Shown here: positions 26,684 to 35,216 of the stretch, one piece after another | Layout: each line of letters starts with the position of its first letter | Position numbering within the stretch: position 1 is the first letter of the stretch | Assembly (NCBI GenBank): GCA_004292695.1 | Contig: RDXV01000017.1 | Location: 1 to 48,161 of the forward strand | DNA from: Nostocales cyanobacterium | GTDB lineage: Bacteria > Cyanobacteriota > Cyanobacteriia > Cyanobacteriales > Nostocaceae | Reading direction: 5' to 3' | Length of the DNA stretch: 48,161 nt | The notes under the pieces: model-generated | Database searches by the model: none | Told to the model about the DNA's origin: nothing | Seen by the model: the letters and a program-made list of their open reading frames with translations, nothing else | Program-made: the position numbers and the translations under genes

Positions 26684-26740
26684 AAAACGGGGAATTAATT
26701 AGTAAAAATGTTTTCTTCCCCTGCTACCCCTGTCTCTTTA

Positions 26741-26846
26741 CAGTCCCCAGTCCCCAGTCACCAGTCCCCAGTCCCCAGTCCCCAGTCACCAGTCCCCAGT
26801 CCCCAGTCCCCAGTCACCAGTCCCCAGTCCCCAGTCCCCAGTCACC
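26741..26846. repeat. Heptanucleotide STRR (ccccagt) ending in the AI-2E gene
   Basis: About fifteen units of ccccagt with regularly spaced caccagt variants. The right end runs to the stop codon of the minus-strand exporter gene. Ccccagt is the classical STRR unit described from filamentous cyanobacteria. Confidence 0.95.
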
Positions 26847-27930
26847 TATCACCTTCTTTATCATTAACAACCGTGTAATAAGATACATATTCATTGTATT
26901 TATTACCTTTAATCGCGTCTAAAGTGCCTTTTATAGTACCAGCTATGGGTACTGCTACCAGTGTTCCTAAAAATCCAGCTATTTCAAATCCCATTAAGAT
27001 AGATATAAATATCCACAGGGGATTGAGTCCTGTAAAATTACCTAGCAATTTGGGGGCTAGGAGATTATCTTTTATTTGCTGCATGATGGTGGCAGCGATG
27101 GCGACTGAAAACCCTAACCACAAACTTTGTAATGATACTAACATGGTGACTAAGCCTATGCCTAAAGCTGCACCCACAAAAGGTATAAGTTCAGAAATAC
27201 CGATAATAATGGCAAATAATAGGGCAAATGGTACTTTCATAAATAAAAATATCGGTGTGAGGGCTATGACCATAAATACCCCTAGTAATAATTGACTCAA
27301 GAAAAAATTCTGAAAATTTAATTGTAGTGATTTACTAAAGGGTATGCCAATATTTGATGGTAAAAGGTTAATCAGACTGTGCCAGACGCGATCACCATAA
27401 AGTAACATATAAAAAGCTAGTACAATTACTAACACTGCATTAAGTATTCCTGACAGGAGTGTACCAGCAAATCCCACCGCACCAGATGCTATTTGTTGTA
27501 ATAAATTTTGGACACCTGCATTAATTTGATTAGTGACTAAAGTTAAATCTATTCTAATCCGCTTTTTTTGAGCGAAATCTTGTAAATTAGCTAAATTATC
27601 TTGACTAGAGGCCAGCCAATTAGGAATTTTATTTAAAAGTTGGGTAGTTTGGTCAATTAGCAACGGTACAAGAGTGACACCTAAAATCCCAAATACAGCT
27701 AATGTGATGATTAAAACTATAATTACTGATTTAGTGCGAGGAATTCTCACTTTTTCAAATAATTGGACTGGGTAATTCAGTAAAAATGCGAGGATAGCTG
27801 CAATACTAAGGATAGTAATGGGATGTTGAAAATAGCGAAACAATAGGGAAAGTAGCCAGACATTAAGAGCAATGATCGGACCACTCAGACCATAGAATAG
27901 TAAAGTTTGCAGAGAGGCTGAAAAGCGCAT
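26842..27930 (-). CDS. AI-2E family transporter (YhhQ/PerM-type permease)
   Basis: A 362-aa integral membrane protein of the AI-2E/PF01594 family. Members export autoinducer-2 or, in other lineages, act as ion antiporters; the substrate here is unknown. About eight membrane helices are visible, beginning LLFYGLSGPIIALNVWLLSLLF and FPITILSIAAILAFLLNYPVQLFEKV. The family hallmark appears in LLPSNIGIPFSKSLQLNFQNFFLSQLLLGVF and the end-domain helices ALLFAIIIGISELIPFVGAALGIG and LVAVPIAGTIKG. Length is usual. The final residues (NDKEGDR) approach the ccccagt array, and the stop codon lies at its edge. It is upstream of scpA on the same strand, about 200 bp away, separated by repeats. Confidence 0.92.
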   Translation of the reverse strand: MRFSASLQTLLFYGLSGPIIALNVWLLSLLFRYFQHPITILSIAAILAFLLNYPVQLFEKVRIPRTKSVIIVLIITLAVFGILGVTLVPLLIDQTTQLLNKIPNWLASSQDNLANLQDFAQKKRIRIDLTLVTNQINAGVQNLLQQIASGAVGFAGTLLSGILNAVLVIVLAFYMLLYGDRVWHSLINLLPSNIGIPFSKSLQLNFQNFFLSQLLLGVFMVIALTPIFLFMKVPFALLFAIIIGISELIPFVGAALGIGLVTMLVSLQSLWLGFSVAIAATIMQQIKDNLLAPKLLGNFTGLNPLWIFISILMGFEIAGFLGTLVAVPIAGTIKGTLDAIKGNKYNEYVSYYTVVNDKEGDR

Positions 27931-28038
27931 CTAATCTATCTAATCTAATTTTTGGGCGATTGAGAGTTGACAGGAAATAAGTGAAGAAGTAGAAGAAGTA
28001 TAAAATAAGGATGTAATTCTACCAATTACCAACTAATA

Positions 28039-28683
28039 ATGGATAAAAACATAGCTGACCTTCGCAAAGACTATACTTTGCAAGATTTGAATGAACAGGA
28101 TATAAACCCTAATCCTTTTATACAATTTAGATTTTGGTTTGATCAGGCTGTAGAAGCACAGTTACCTGAACCTAATGCCATGACTCTAGCGACATCTACA
28201 TCAGAAGGTGAACCTTCCGCGAGAATGGTACTATTAAAAAATTTTGATGAAAGGGGTTTTGTTTTATTTACTAACTATAATAGTCACAAAGGCCAAGAAT
28301 TAGCTGCAAATCCTCAAGCGGCTTTGGTTTTTTGGTGGGCTGAGTTAGAACGCCAAGTGAGAATTGTTGGTTTTGTAGAAAAGATTTCGGCTGAGGAGTC
28401 TGATGGCTATTTTGAGGTACGGCCTCATAATAGTCGTTTAGGTGCTTGGGCTTCTAATCAAAGTGAAGTTATAGCCAATAGAGAAGTTTTAGAGGCACAG
28501 TTACAGGAATTCCAACGCAAGTATGAAAATCAGGAAGTACCTAGACCTCCTCACTGGGGCGGTTTTCGAGTCATTCCCCAAAAAATTGAATTTTGGCAAG
28601 GGCGCTCTAGTCGTTTACATGATAGGTTGCTTTATACTCGGTTAGATGATGGGAGTTGGAAGATAGAAAGACTTTCACCTTGA
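28039..28683 (+). CDS. pdxH: Pyridoxamine 5'-phosphate oxidase
   Basis: PdxH (214 aa) oxidises pyridoxine- or pyridoxamine-5-phosphate to PLP with FMN and oxygen, the salvage and final step of vitamin B6 supply in many bacteria. Family features: [24 protein letters not shown] at the N-terminus, [41 protein letters not shown] (FMN and substrate site), [13 protein letters not shown], and the C-terminal signature [30 protein letters not shown] followed by WKIERLSP. Length matches E. coli PdxH (218). It is divergent from the AI-2E exporter; a small S4-domain gene follows 84 bp downstream. Confidence 0.97.
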   Translation: MDKNIADLRKDYTLQDLNEQDINPNPFIQFRFWFDQAVEAQLPEPNAMTLATSTSEGEPSARMVLLKNFDERGFVLFTNYNSHKGQELAANPQAALVFWWAELERQVRIVGFVEKISAEESDGYFEVRPHNSRLGAWASNQSEVIANREVLEAQLQEFQRKYENQEVPRPPHWGGFRVIPQKIEFWQGRSSRLHDRLLYTRLDDGSWKIERLSP

Positions 28684-28767
28684 GTTTTAACTGCTAGGTT
28701 GGGATGAACAAAAAACCAATATAATCAATTTTTATCCCAACCTGATAAAACTCCCTATCCTGAAAAA

Positions 28768-28959
28768 ATGATTAAACTGGATCAGTTTTTAAAGTTTGTC
28801 GGTATTGCCTCAACTGGAGGACAAGCCAAGATTATGATTACTAATGGTGAAGTGAAAGTTAATGGTGTAGTGGAAACTAGACGCGGACGGAAATTATTAG
28901 CTGAAGATACAGTTACGGTTGTTGGTAAAACTTTTCAGGTAGGGGATGTCATCACCTAA
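28768..28959 (+). CDS. Small S4-domain RNA-binding protein
   Basis: A 63-aa protein that is almost entirely one S4 RNA-binding fold: IKLDQFLKFVGIASTGGQAKIMITNGEVKVNGVVETRRGRKL, with the basic loop RRGRKL, and TVTVVGKTFQV closing the domain. It belongs to the YaaA/YbcJ-like stand-alone S4 proteins, thought to bind structured RNA, perhaps ribosome-related. Gap of 84 bp after pdxH on the same strand; the intervening unique DNA includes no hairpin with a clear U-run, so a shared transcript is possible. Confidence 0.9.
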   Translation: MIKLDQFLKFVGIASTGGQAKIMITNGEVKVNGVVETRRGRKLLAEDTVTVVGKTFQVGDVIT

Positions 28960-29080
28960 GCATATCAAGGTTCAGAAATTTTTTTTGTGAACATACTCCT
29001 ATTGATCCTCAATTTGTTGTATTCTAGTTTTCCCAAGGTATTTTTGCACAATTCAGCTTCATAGAATTTTTTTTGCGGAT

Positions 29081-29101
29081 CTTTCAAAGGATGTTTGAAA
29101 G
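29081..29101 (+). terminator. Hairpin after the S4 gene (weak terminator candidate)
   Basis: An 8-bp perfect stem ctttcaaa/tttgaaag with a 5-base loop, 120 bp after the S4 stop. It is A+T-rich and without a U-tract, so termination is uncertain; it could instead be a site in the leader of the following small gene. Confidence 0.35.
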
Positions 29102-29190
29102 ACTATATCAGTCTGCTTAAACATTAATGACAAGATCCTCAAATTGTGATGTGAAGTTTTTACAAATTTGAAAATTTCAATGGATAAGAT

Positions 29191-29466
29191 ATGAAACTCA
29201 TAAAAAAATCTGAAAAACTCATTCTCGATAAAATCAAAAGCATGGAGTCAGAAGAGGAAAATCTTTACTCCCAAGTTAATGATGATTTAGATCAAATGGT
29301 TGAGGAGAAACAAGCAGAACAAATTAGAGAAGTTGATGTAAATAATCAGTTACCTAATTATATTCCCGTTAGAGATAATCCCATAGTTTATTCTGTGGGT
29401 AATACAGGTTGGCAAGTTTCAGAAATTTGGAAGGAAATTAGATTAGATGATTTTTGTAATGGTTAG
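29191..29466 (+). CDS. Hypothetical 91-aa acidic protein
   Basis: Function unknown. The N-terminal half is a charged helix (LIKKSEKLILDKIKSMESEEENLYSQVNDDLDQMVEEKQAEQIREV); the C-terminal half (NYIPVRDNPIVYSVGNTGWQVSEIWKEIRLDDFCNG) looks like a short folded or binding segment. There is no membrane segment or signal peptide. Codon use is like that of the neighbours and a 230-bp leader lies upstream, so it is probably a real gene. It is convergent with cimA, with an STRR in the junction. Confidence 0.6.
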   Translation: MKLIKKSEKLILDKIKSMESEEENLYSQVNDDLDQMVEEKQAEQIREVDVNNQLPNYIPVRDNPIVYSVGNTGWQVSEIWKEIRLDDFCNG

Positions 29467-29467
29467 G

Positions 29468-29503
29468 AAATAGAGAATAGGGAATAGGGAACAGGGAACA
29501 GGA
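29468..29503. repeat. STRR (agggaat / agggaac) in the convergent junction before cimA
   Basis: About four heptamers directly after the stop of the 91-aa protein gene, facing the 3' end of cimA. Confidence 0.88.
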
Positions 29504-29547
29504 AATATGTAGTATTATGCTCCTGACTCCTTGAACTCCTAACTTCT

Positions 29548-31191
29548 CTATAAGTTCTTTACTCTCAACTTCTTTTCTGCTTGAAAATATAACAATAAAC
29601 CATATTCTAAACCTTCTACCACAGCTTGATAAGAAGCCTCTAGAATATTTGCAGAAACTCCTATAGTTGACCAACGTTTTTGACCATTTCCCGACTCAAC
29701 CAAAGCGCGAGTGATAGCTGCTGTACCAGTATTTCCGTTGAGAATTCTAACTTTGTAATCTGTTAATTCAAAGTCTGCAATTTGGGGATAAAAATTAATT
29801 AATGCTTTCCGTAAAGCTGCATCTAAAGCGGCGACAGGACCATTACCTTCTGCTGCTGCTAGGATATTTTCCCCATTGACAGAAATCTTAATTGTGGCTA
29901 GGGAGTTAGTATTTGCTTTACCCTCAACTAAATCACAATGTACCTGAAAACCATTGACATCAAAAAATTTTTGTCGTCGTCCTAATGCTTCATACATTAG
30001 TAGTGAAAAACTCGCTTCTGCTGCTTCAAATTGATAACCTTCACTCTCCAATTTTTTCATTTTTTCTAAAATTTGTCGAGCTTGGGGATCATTTTTATTT
30101 AACTCAATACCTAAACTTTTAGCCTTAGCTAAAACGTTACTTAAACCGGACTGTTCAGAAATGATGATCCGGCGATTATTTCCTACCTGTTCTGGTTGAA
30201 TATGTTCATAGGTTAATGGGTTGCGTTCCACTGCTGAAACATGAATACCGCCTTTATGGGCAAAAGCGGAACGTCCCACAAAAGGCGCGTGATCATCAGG
30301 TGCAAGGTTAACAACTTCACTTACAAAGCGACTGGTTTCTGTAAGTTGACTTAGCTGGTGTTCACCAATACAACTATAACCTAGCTTTAGCTGTAAATTG
30401 GGGATCAGAGAACACAGGTTAGCATTACCGCAACGTTCACCATAACCGTTAATTGTTCCCTGTACCATTTTTGCACCTGCCATAACCGCTGCTAAAGCAT
30501 TAGCCACAGCCATTTCTGAATCATTATGTGTATGTATACCCACTTGGGGAGTTATGATTGCTGTTGAACTCATAACTAATGACAAGTGATTGATAACAGC
30601 GTTAACAATTTCCGTAATTTCATGGGGTAATGTACCACCATTTGTATCACATAAAACTATCCATTCTGCCCCGGCTAATGCGGCTGTAGTGATTGTTTTG
30701 AGGGCATATTCAGGATTTTGTTTATAACCATCAAACCAATGCTCTGCATCATAGATTACACGTCTACCTTGAGAGCGTAGATACTCAACAGTATCACGGA
30801 TCATGGCTAAATTTTCATCGAGAGTGGTTTTCAGACCTTCTGTAACTTGTAGATCCCAGGACTTACCAAAAATTGTTACCCAGCGTGTACTTGCGGCTAA
30901 AATTGCCTGGAGCATGGGTTCATCACTAGCTTGGGTATGTGGACGACGGGTAGAGCAAAAGGGGACTATTTCGGCTTGTTTGAGGGGGTTTTCTTGAAGT
31001 TGCCAAAAAAACTGGACATCCTTAGGATTTGCCCCTGGCCAACCACCTTCAATAAATGGTATACCTAGTTCATCGAGTCTGTGAGCGATGCGTAATTTAT
31101 CTTCGATGGACACTGATAAACCTTCCCGTTGAGTACCATCTCGGAGAGTAGTGTCATACAGCCACAGTTGAGAAGATGAAGTTATGCTCAT
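29548..31191 (-). CDS. cimA: Citramalate synthase
   Basis: A 547-aa DRE-TIM metallolyase that condenses pyruvate and acetyl-CoA to (R)-citramalate, the first step of the threonine-independent isoleucine route. The active site begins LWLYDTTLRDGTQREGLSVS (metal Asp, catalytic Arg); the metal HxH motif is in GIHTHNDSEMAVAN, with NGYGERCGNANL after it. The C-terminal ~150 residues are the LeuA-type allosteric dimer domain (ATIKISVNGENILAAAEGNGPVAALDAAL). The frame stays open 51 codons further upstream (to 31344), but those codons are pure repeat (SPRSPRSPRSP, LPLLPLPP); MSITSSSQ at 31191 is the right start. It could be confused with 2-isopropylmalate synthase, but the length and DTTLRDGTQREG form favour CimA. 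Confidence 0.93.
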   Translation of the reverse strand: MSITSSSQLWLYDTTLRDGTQREGLSVSIEDKLRIAHRLDELGIPFIEGGWPGANPKDVQFFWQLQENPLKQAEIVPFCSTRRPHTQASDEPMLQAILAASTRWVTIFGKSWDLQVTEGLKTTLDENLAMIRDTVEYLRSQGRRVIYDAEHWFDGYKQNPEYALKTITTAALAGAEWIVLCDTNGGTLPHEITEIVNAVINHLSLVMSSTAIITPQVGIHTHNDSEMAVANALAAVMAGAKMVQGTINGYGERCGNANLCSLIPNLQLKLGYSCIGEHQLSQLTETSRFVSEVVNLAPDDHAPFVGRSAFAHKGGIHVSAVERNPLTYEHIQPEQVGNNRRIIISEQSGLSNVLAKAKSLGIELNKNDPQARQILEKMKKLESEGYQFEAAEASFSLLMYEALGRRQKFFDVNGFQVHCDLVEGKANTNSLATIKISVNGENILAAAEGNGPVAALDAALRKALINFYPQIADFELTDYKVRILNGNTGTAAITRALVESGNGQKRWSTIGVSANILEASYQAVVEGLEYGLLLYFQAEKKLRVKNL

Positions 31192-31199
31192 GGTATTTT

Positions 31200-31359
31200 C
31201 AGGAGATCGAGGAGATCGAGGAGATCGAGGAGATCGAGGAGGTAGGGGAAGCAGGGGAGGCTGGGGAAGCAGGGGAGGCAGGGGGAGCAGGGGGAGAATA
31301 AACAACCAATGCCCAATGCCCAATGCCCAATGCCCAATGCCCAATGCCCAATGCCCAAT
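31200..31359. repeat. STRR cluster upstream of cimA (ggagatcga; G-rich; caatgcc)
   Basis: Four or more copies of the 9-mer ggagatcga (31202-31240), a G-rich ggggaagca/gggaggca stretch (31241-31295), and about seven copies of the heptamer caatgcc (31306-31359). They fill the divergent cimA/ferredoxin region, so both promoters must be close to, or inside, repeats. The 9-mer is one of the few non-heptamer units in the window. Confidence 0.9.
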
Positions 31360-31389
31360 AACTAATAACTAAGTTTAGTAATTTAAAGT

Positions 31390-31728
31390 ATGCCGAAGGT
31401 TTTAGCGCAAGGTAAATTAATTGAGTGTGAAATTCAAGCTAATTTAAGACGGGTTTTGGTGAAAAATGGTGTTGATCTACATAATGGCGGTTCTCAGGTG
31501 ATCAATTGTCGCGGTATTGGCAGTTGTGGTACTTGTGCGGTTAAGGTAGAGGGTGAGGTTTCCGCTGCAAATTGGCGTGATCAAACCCGGCGATCGCTTC
31601 CTCCCCATTCTCTTACATCAGACTTGCGTTTAGCTTGTCAAACTAAGGTTTTAGGTGATGTCAAGGTAACTAAATATGATGGGTTTTGGGGTCAGGGTTC
31701 GGAAATTGTTTGGACACCAGAAGGTTAA
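31390..31728 (+). CDS. 2Fe-2S ferredoxin-like protein
   Basis: A 112-aa plant-type ferredoxin fold. The cluster ligands are in CRGIGSCGTC (C-x5-C-x2-C) and the fourth in RLACQTKV, as in adrenodoxin or plant-type [2Fe-2S] proteins. The N-terminus (VLAQGKLIECEIQANLRRVLVKNGVDLHNGG) is the usual beta-grasp start. It differs from PetF in spacing and is probably a minor electron carrier for a dedicated, unidentified enzyme. It is divergent from cimA; a 148-aa Ser/Asn/Thr-rich protein gene follows 17 bp downstream, close enough for an operon. Confidence 0.9.
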   Translation: MPKVLAQGKLIECEIQANLRRVLVKNGVDLHNGGSQVINCRGIGSCGTCAVKVEGEVSAANWRDQTRRSLPPHSLTSDLRLACQTKVLGDVKVTKYDGFWGQGSEIVWTPEG

Positions 31729-31745
31729 AAAGGAGATAACAGAAT

Positions 31746-32192
31746 ATGGGTAGATGGACACCCTTAATTTTAATGGCTGGAGGCGTGGCAATTTTATTAG
31801 GTACGTTATTAGGAATTAATTTTCCTATGGGTGGACAACAAAGTGCTAATGCTCCATCTGGTCGCAGAGAGTCTAGCGTTTTACCCGCTAATATTAATGT
31901 CAATAGTGGTGCTACCAGAAATGATCCAGAGGTTAGTAACACTAATAGTTCTCAAACTACTCAGAGAAATGATTCTTCAGTTAGTGATGGGAGTGATGTC
32001 AATAGAAATACTCGCCGCACCAGTGTAGCTCAAAGCAATACCAGTCCCAATACTAGAAGTACAGAGTTTGCTGATAATACCGCTAATACTAATAATACTG
32101 ATAATACTGATACTTCTAGTTCTGAAGTTAATACTAGATCCAATTCAGATGGTATCAGTCAAGATAAACAACCTATCCGCGCTTTGTGGTAA
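31746..32192 (+). CDS. Membrane-anchored low-complexity Ser/Asn/Thr-rich protein
   Basis: A 148-aa protein with one N-terminal hydrophobic helix (PLILMAGGVAILLGTLLGINFPM, residues ~5-27), followed by ~115 residues dominated by Ser, Asn, Thr and Asp (NTANTNNTDNTDTSSSEVNTRSN). It is probably anchored with a disordered exposed tail. I recognise no family. A ribosome binding site (aaaaggagat) sits just upstream, and the gene is 17 bp after the ferredoxin gene, so the two are probably co-expressed. The low-complexity tail uses near-repetitive aataatact-type codons that may slip. Confidence 0.75.
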   Translation: MGRWTPLILMAGGVAILLGTLLGINFPMGGQQSANAPSGRRESSVLPANINVNSGATRNDPEVSNTNSSQTTQRNDSSVSDGSDVNRNTRRTSVAQSNTSPNTRSTEFADNTANTNNTDNTDTSSSEVNTRSNSDGISQDKQPIRALW

Positions 32193-32314
32193 TTTTAGGT
32201 TATGGGTAATCACTTAAAAATATCTAGATTTCCTCATCACTAATTACCCATTACCAGTCACTCATTAATAATCCTGATAAGTTATTAGTGATAAGGACTA
32301 ATAACTATTAACTG

Positions 32315-34282
32315 ATGACTAGCGACGTTTTAATTATTGGTGGTGGTATTACCGGGTTGGCTTGTGCTGTTGAGTTGAAGTTACGGGGTGTAAATGTTAC
32401 TGTACTTTGCCGTGATTTTACTGCTGCTGCCAGCCATGCCGCTGCCGGAATGTTAGCCCCTGATGCCGAAAATATCGCCGATGCTGCTATGGTTTCTTTA
32501 TGTCGGCGATCGCTTACTTTATACCCTGATTGGATTAGTAAGTTAGAGGAAATCACGGGTTTAAATGCAGGTTTTTGGCCTGGTGGTATTCTGTCCCCAG
32601 TTTATCAAAGGGCAGAAAATATAGATACGACTGCGGAATGGTTGGATCAAAAGACTATCCATGAATATCAACCGGGTTTAGGTGCTGATGTGGTTGGTGG
32701 TTGGTGGTATCCTGAAAATGGCCAGGTTGATAACCAAAGTTTGGTGAAGGTTTTACGCAGTGCTGCTGAGTGCTTAGGTGTAGAGTTTAAGGATGGGGTG
32801 ACGGTTGAGGCGATCGCCCAACAACAAGGAAAAGTGATTGGTGTACAAACTAATACAGGTTTTCTCAAAGCAGGACATTATCTTTTAGCTGCTGGTTCTT
32901 GGTCAAATCAATTACTACCTTTACCAGTATTTCCATGTAAAGGACAAATGCTACGGTTGCGAGTACCGGAGGTTTTAGGAGAATTACCTTTAACAAGGGT
33001 TTTATTTGGTGAGAATATATACATTGTACCTCGACGCGATCGCTCGATCATTTTAGGTGCAACGGTGGAAAACGTGGGTTTTACTCCCGACAATACACCC
33101 GCAGGAATACAAACTTTATTAACTGAAGCAACCCGTCTTTATCCCCCCTTAGCAGATTATCCCATATCAGAAATGTGGTGGGGTTTTCGTCCTGCAACCC
33201 CCGATGAATTACCCATTTTCGGTACAAGTCACTGTCAAAATTTAACCATAGCTACCGGTCATTACCGCAACGGAATTTTACTTGCACCAATTACAGCAGT
33301 TTTAATTGCTGATCTGATTTGCTCACAGAAAACAGATCCGCTTTTAGACAACTTCCATTATTCCCGCTTTCAAAATAAAACCTCCTTAAACCAGTCATCT
33401 ACCACCACATCTATGTTTACCCATCCCGCTAATTTCACCAATGGACATAGTAAAAATTTAGTATTGAGTTCTACGGAACTACAAATACAAGATCCAGGTT
33501 TAGTAATTGCAGGTAAAACCTTTCAATCTCGCTTAATGACAGGAACAGGGAAATATCGCAGCATTGAAGAAATGCAAAAAAGTGTCGCCGCTAGTGGTTG
33601 TCAAATTGTTACCGTAGCTGTGAGAAGGGTACAAACTAACGCCCCCGGACATGAAGGTTTAGCAGAAGCCTTAGATTGGGGTAAAATCTGGATGTTACCC
33701 AATACTGCTGGTTGTCAAACTGCGGAAGAAGCGATCCGGGTAGCACGTTTGGGTAGGGAAATGGCTAAGTTATTAGGACAGGAAGATAATAATTTTGTCA
33801 AGTTAGAAGTTATACCCGATCCTAAATATTTATTACCTGATCCTATCGGTACTTTACAAGCGGCGGAACAGTTGGTTAAAGAAGGTTTTGCGGTATTACC
33901 TTATATTAATGCTGATCCAATGTTGGCAAAGCGTTTAGAAGATGTTGGTTGTGCTACTGTGATGCCTTTAGCCGCACCTATAGGATCGGGACAAGGTTTG
34001 CAAACTACGGCCAATATCAGGATTATTATTGAGAATGCTAATGTACCTGTGGTAGTTGATGCGGGTATTGGTGCGCCTTCGGAGGCTGCTCAAGCGATGG
34101 AGTTGGGCGCAGATGCTTTGTTGATTAATAGTGCTATTGCTTTGGCTGAAAATGCTCCAGCTATGGCTTATGCGATGCAGTTGGCAGCTATAGCTGGTAG
34201 AATGGCTTATTTGTCTGGAAGAATGCCTATCAAGAGTTATGCAAGTGCTAGTTCTCCTTTGACTGGTACTATTACTGCTTAG
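32315..34282 (+). CDS. thiO/thiG: Fused glycine oxidase - thiazole synthase (ThiO-ThiG)
   Basis: A 655-aa bifunctional enzyme of thiamine synthesis. Residues ~1-350 are ThiO, an FAD-dependent glycine oxidase that makes dehydroglycine: FAD motif [17 protein letters not shown], then [14 protein letters not shown] and, near the end, [15 protein letters not shown] linker (~355-385) leads to ThiG (to 655), which builds the thiazole ring: [30 protein letters not shown] and [31 protein letters not shown]. ThiO-ThiG fusions are known in cyanobacteria, so this is not unusual. No TPP riboswitch was recognised in the ~120-bp leader. A terminator-like double hairpin follows. Confidence 0.97.
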   Translation: MTSDVLIIGGGITGLACAVELKLRGVNVTVLCRDFTAAASHAAAGMLAPDAENIADAAMVSLCRRSLTLYPDWISKLEEITGLNAGFWPGGILSPVYQRAENIDTTAEWLDQKTIHEYQPGLGADVVGGWWYPENGQVDNQSLVKVLRSAAECLGVEFKDGVTVEAIAQQQGKVIGVQTNTGFLKAGHYLLAAGSWSNQLLPLPVFPCKGQMLRLRVPEVLGELPLTRVLFGENIYIVPRRDRSIILGATVENVGFTPDNTPAGIQTLLTEATRLYPPLADYPISEMWWGFRPATPDELPIFGTSHCQNLTIATGHYRNGILLAPITAVLIADLICSQKTDPLLDNFHYSRFQNKTSLNQSSTTTSMFTHPANFTNGHSKNLVLSSTELQIQDPGLVIAGKTFQSRLMTGTGKYRSIEEMQKSVAASGCQIVTVAVRRVQTNAPGHEGLAEALDWGKIWMLPNTAGCQTAEEAIRVARLGREMAKLLGQEDNNFVKLEVIPDPKYLLPDPIGTLQAAEQLVKEGFAVLPYINADPMLAKRLEDVGCATVMPLAAPIGSGQGLQTTANIRIIIENANVPVVVDAGIGAPSEAAQAMELGADALLINSAIALAENAPAMAYAMQLAAIAGRMAYLSGRMPIKSYASASSPLTGTITA

Positions 34283-34307
34283 TTTTTTAGATACCCCCAC
34301 CTACAGC

Positions 34308-34374
34308 GAACCCCTTTTTAACGGGGTAAAATAAGGCTAAAGTCCCCCTTTTTAAGGGGGGTTGGGGGGATCTG
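34308..34374 (+). terminator. Tandem C/G-rich hairpins after thiO-thiG
   Basis: acccctttttaacggggt (about 34310-34327) and cccccttttt-aaggggg (about 34344-34360), the second followed a few bases on by tgattttttt. This cccctttttaagggg element is familiar from many cyanobacterial intergenic regions and here is well placed as terminator of thiO-thiG. Confidence 0.65.
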
Positions 34375-34449
34375 ATTTTTTTAATGTAACGAACCGCTCC
34401 AGACGCAGAGAACGCAGAGAATAAGAGGAATGAGTGATATATAATATGT

Positions 34450-34758
34450 TTATATGTGTTCTTCTAATACTTTACTTTTGTATTTGATCAGTTCATCTGT
34501 GTTTTTTCTGTTGTGCTGTTTTAGGCGTTTTTTGAGTTTCATTTCTATGGAACTGTTTATATCTGGTGTAGGATTTTTATTTAATACTATTGATAAAACC
34601 GCATTTTCTCCCATTCCTCGATAGAAAGATTCAATATTTTTTATACACAAATAATCAATTCTGTCAACAATAAAAACAGTCAAATATATTAATTTTTGTA
34701 AATCAAACATTAAGTTTTCTATATGAATATGAAAGTAGAAAACAAATCTCTGTAACAT
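34450..34758 (-). CDS. Doubtful 102-aa ORF divergent from psb34
   Basis: An uncharacterised frame with a hydrophobic N-terminal half (FVFYFHIHIENLMFDLQKLIYLTVFIVD) and a Lys/Arg-rich C-terminal half (EMKLKKRLKQHNRKNTDELIKYKSKV). No domain is recognised. Its ATG overlaps an ATG of the opposite strand and lies in the psb34 leader, with no clear ribosome binding site. It could be a genuine orphan gene or a decayed fragment; I lean against it. Confidence 0.3.
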   Translation of the reverse strand: MLQRFVFYFHIHIENLMFDLQKLIYLTVFIVDRIDYLCIKNIESFYRGMGENAVLSIVLNKNPTPDINSSIEMKLKKRLKQHNRKNTDELIKYKSKVLEEHI

Positions 34759-34789
34759 GAAACAAAAGAAGATAATAAGGATTTATTTC

Positions 34790-34969
34790 ATGCCCTACAC
34801 CGAGGAAGAAGGCGGTCTTCTCAATAATTTTGCTCGTGAACCCAAAGTTTACCAAGCAGAACCACCAACGGCAGGACAACAGCGCAATTATATTATTTTA
34901 GGAATATTAGCTGCGTTTTTAGTCGGGGGTGTTATATTTGTCGCCTTCGCTGTTTCCAATGTTAGTTGA
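34790..34969 (+). CDS. psb34: Photosystem II assembly factor Psb34 (ssl1498 family)
   Basis: A 59-aa thylakoid protein similar to Synechocystis ssl1498/Psb34, which binds PSII assembly intermediates near the CP47 side around the time Hlip proteins leave. Matching sequence: MPYTEEEGGLLNNFAREPKVYQAEPPTAGQQRNY, followed by one C-terminal membrane helix (IILGILAAFLVGGVIFVAFAVS). The frame is open 11 codons upstream (to 34757), but MPYTEEEGG is the family start and has a ribosome binding site (ataagg) 9 bp ahead. The family match is from memory; a different light-harvesting-like annotation may be used in databases. Confidence 0.88.
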   Translation: MPYTEEEGGLLNNFAREPKVYQAEPPTAGQQRNYIILGILAAFLVGGVIFVAFAVSNVS

Positions 34970-35216
34970 TCACAACAAACTTTAATAAAATTAAATACCT
35001 TTAATTTTTCAGGTTCTTATCTAAGGAAGAGCCTGATTTTTTGCTTTTTTTGCTAAAATATATTAAACAACCTTTAAGTATAATTAAAGACTTTGAAACT
35101 CACAAACTTGAGAAAAATTAAATCATCCTGAAAAAAAGATATTTAAGTGAAAAGCAAAGTAAGGAGATTTTTGCATCAAGATATATATTTATTATATTTA
35201 GGCTGTTGTAGCCATT

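Noticed and set aside
31192-31344. N-terminal 51-codon extension of cimA
   Set aside because: It is pure repeat translation (SPRSPRSP, LPLLPLPP); the family starts at MSITSSSQLWLYDTTLRDG.
31184-31372. 62-aa Gly/Arg-rich plus-strand frame (GDRGDRGDRG)
   Set aside because: It is translated from the ggagatcga and caatgcc repeats opposite the cimA leader.
32193-32314. TPP riboswitch before thiO-thiG
   Set aside because: The leader is short and repeat-like, and I could not find the conserved ctgaga core in the right arrangement.
34757-34789. 11-codon N-terminal extension of psb34
   Set aside because: The family begins MPYTEEEGG, which has its own ribosome binding site.
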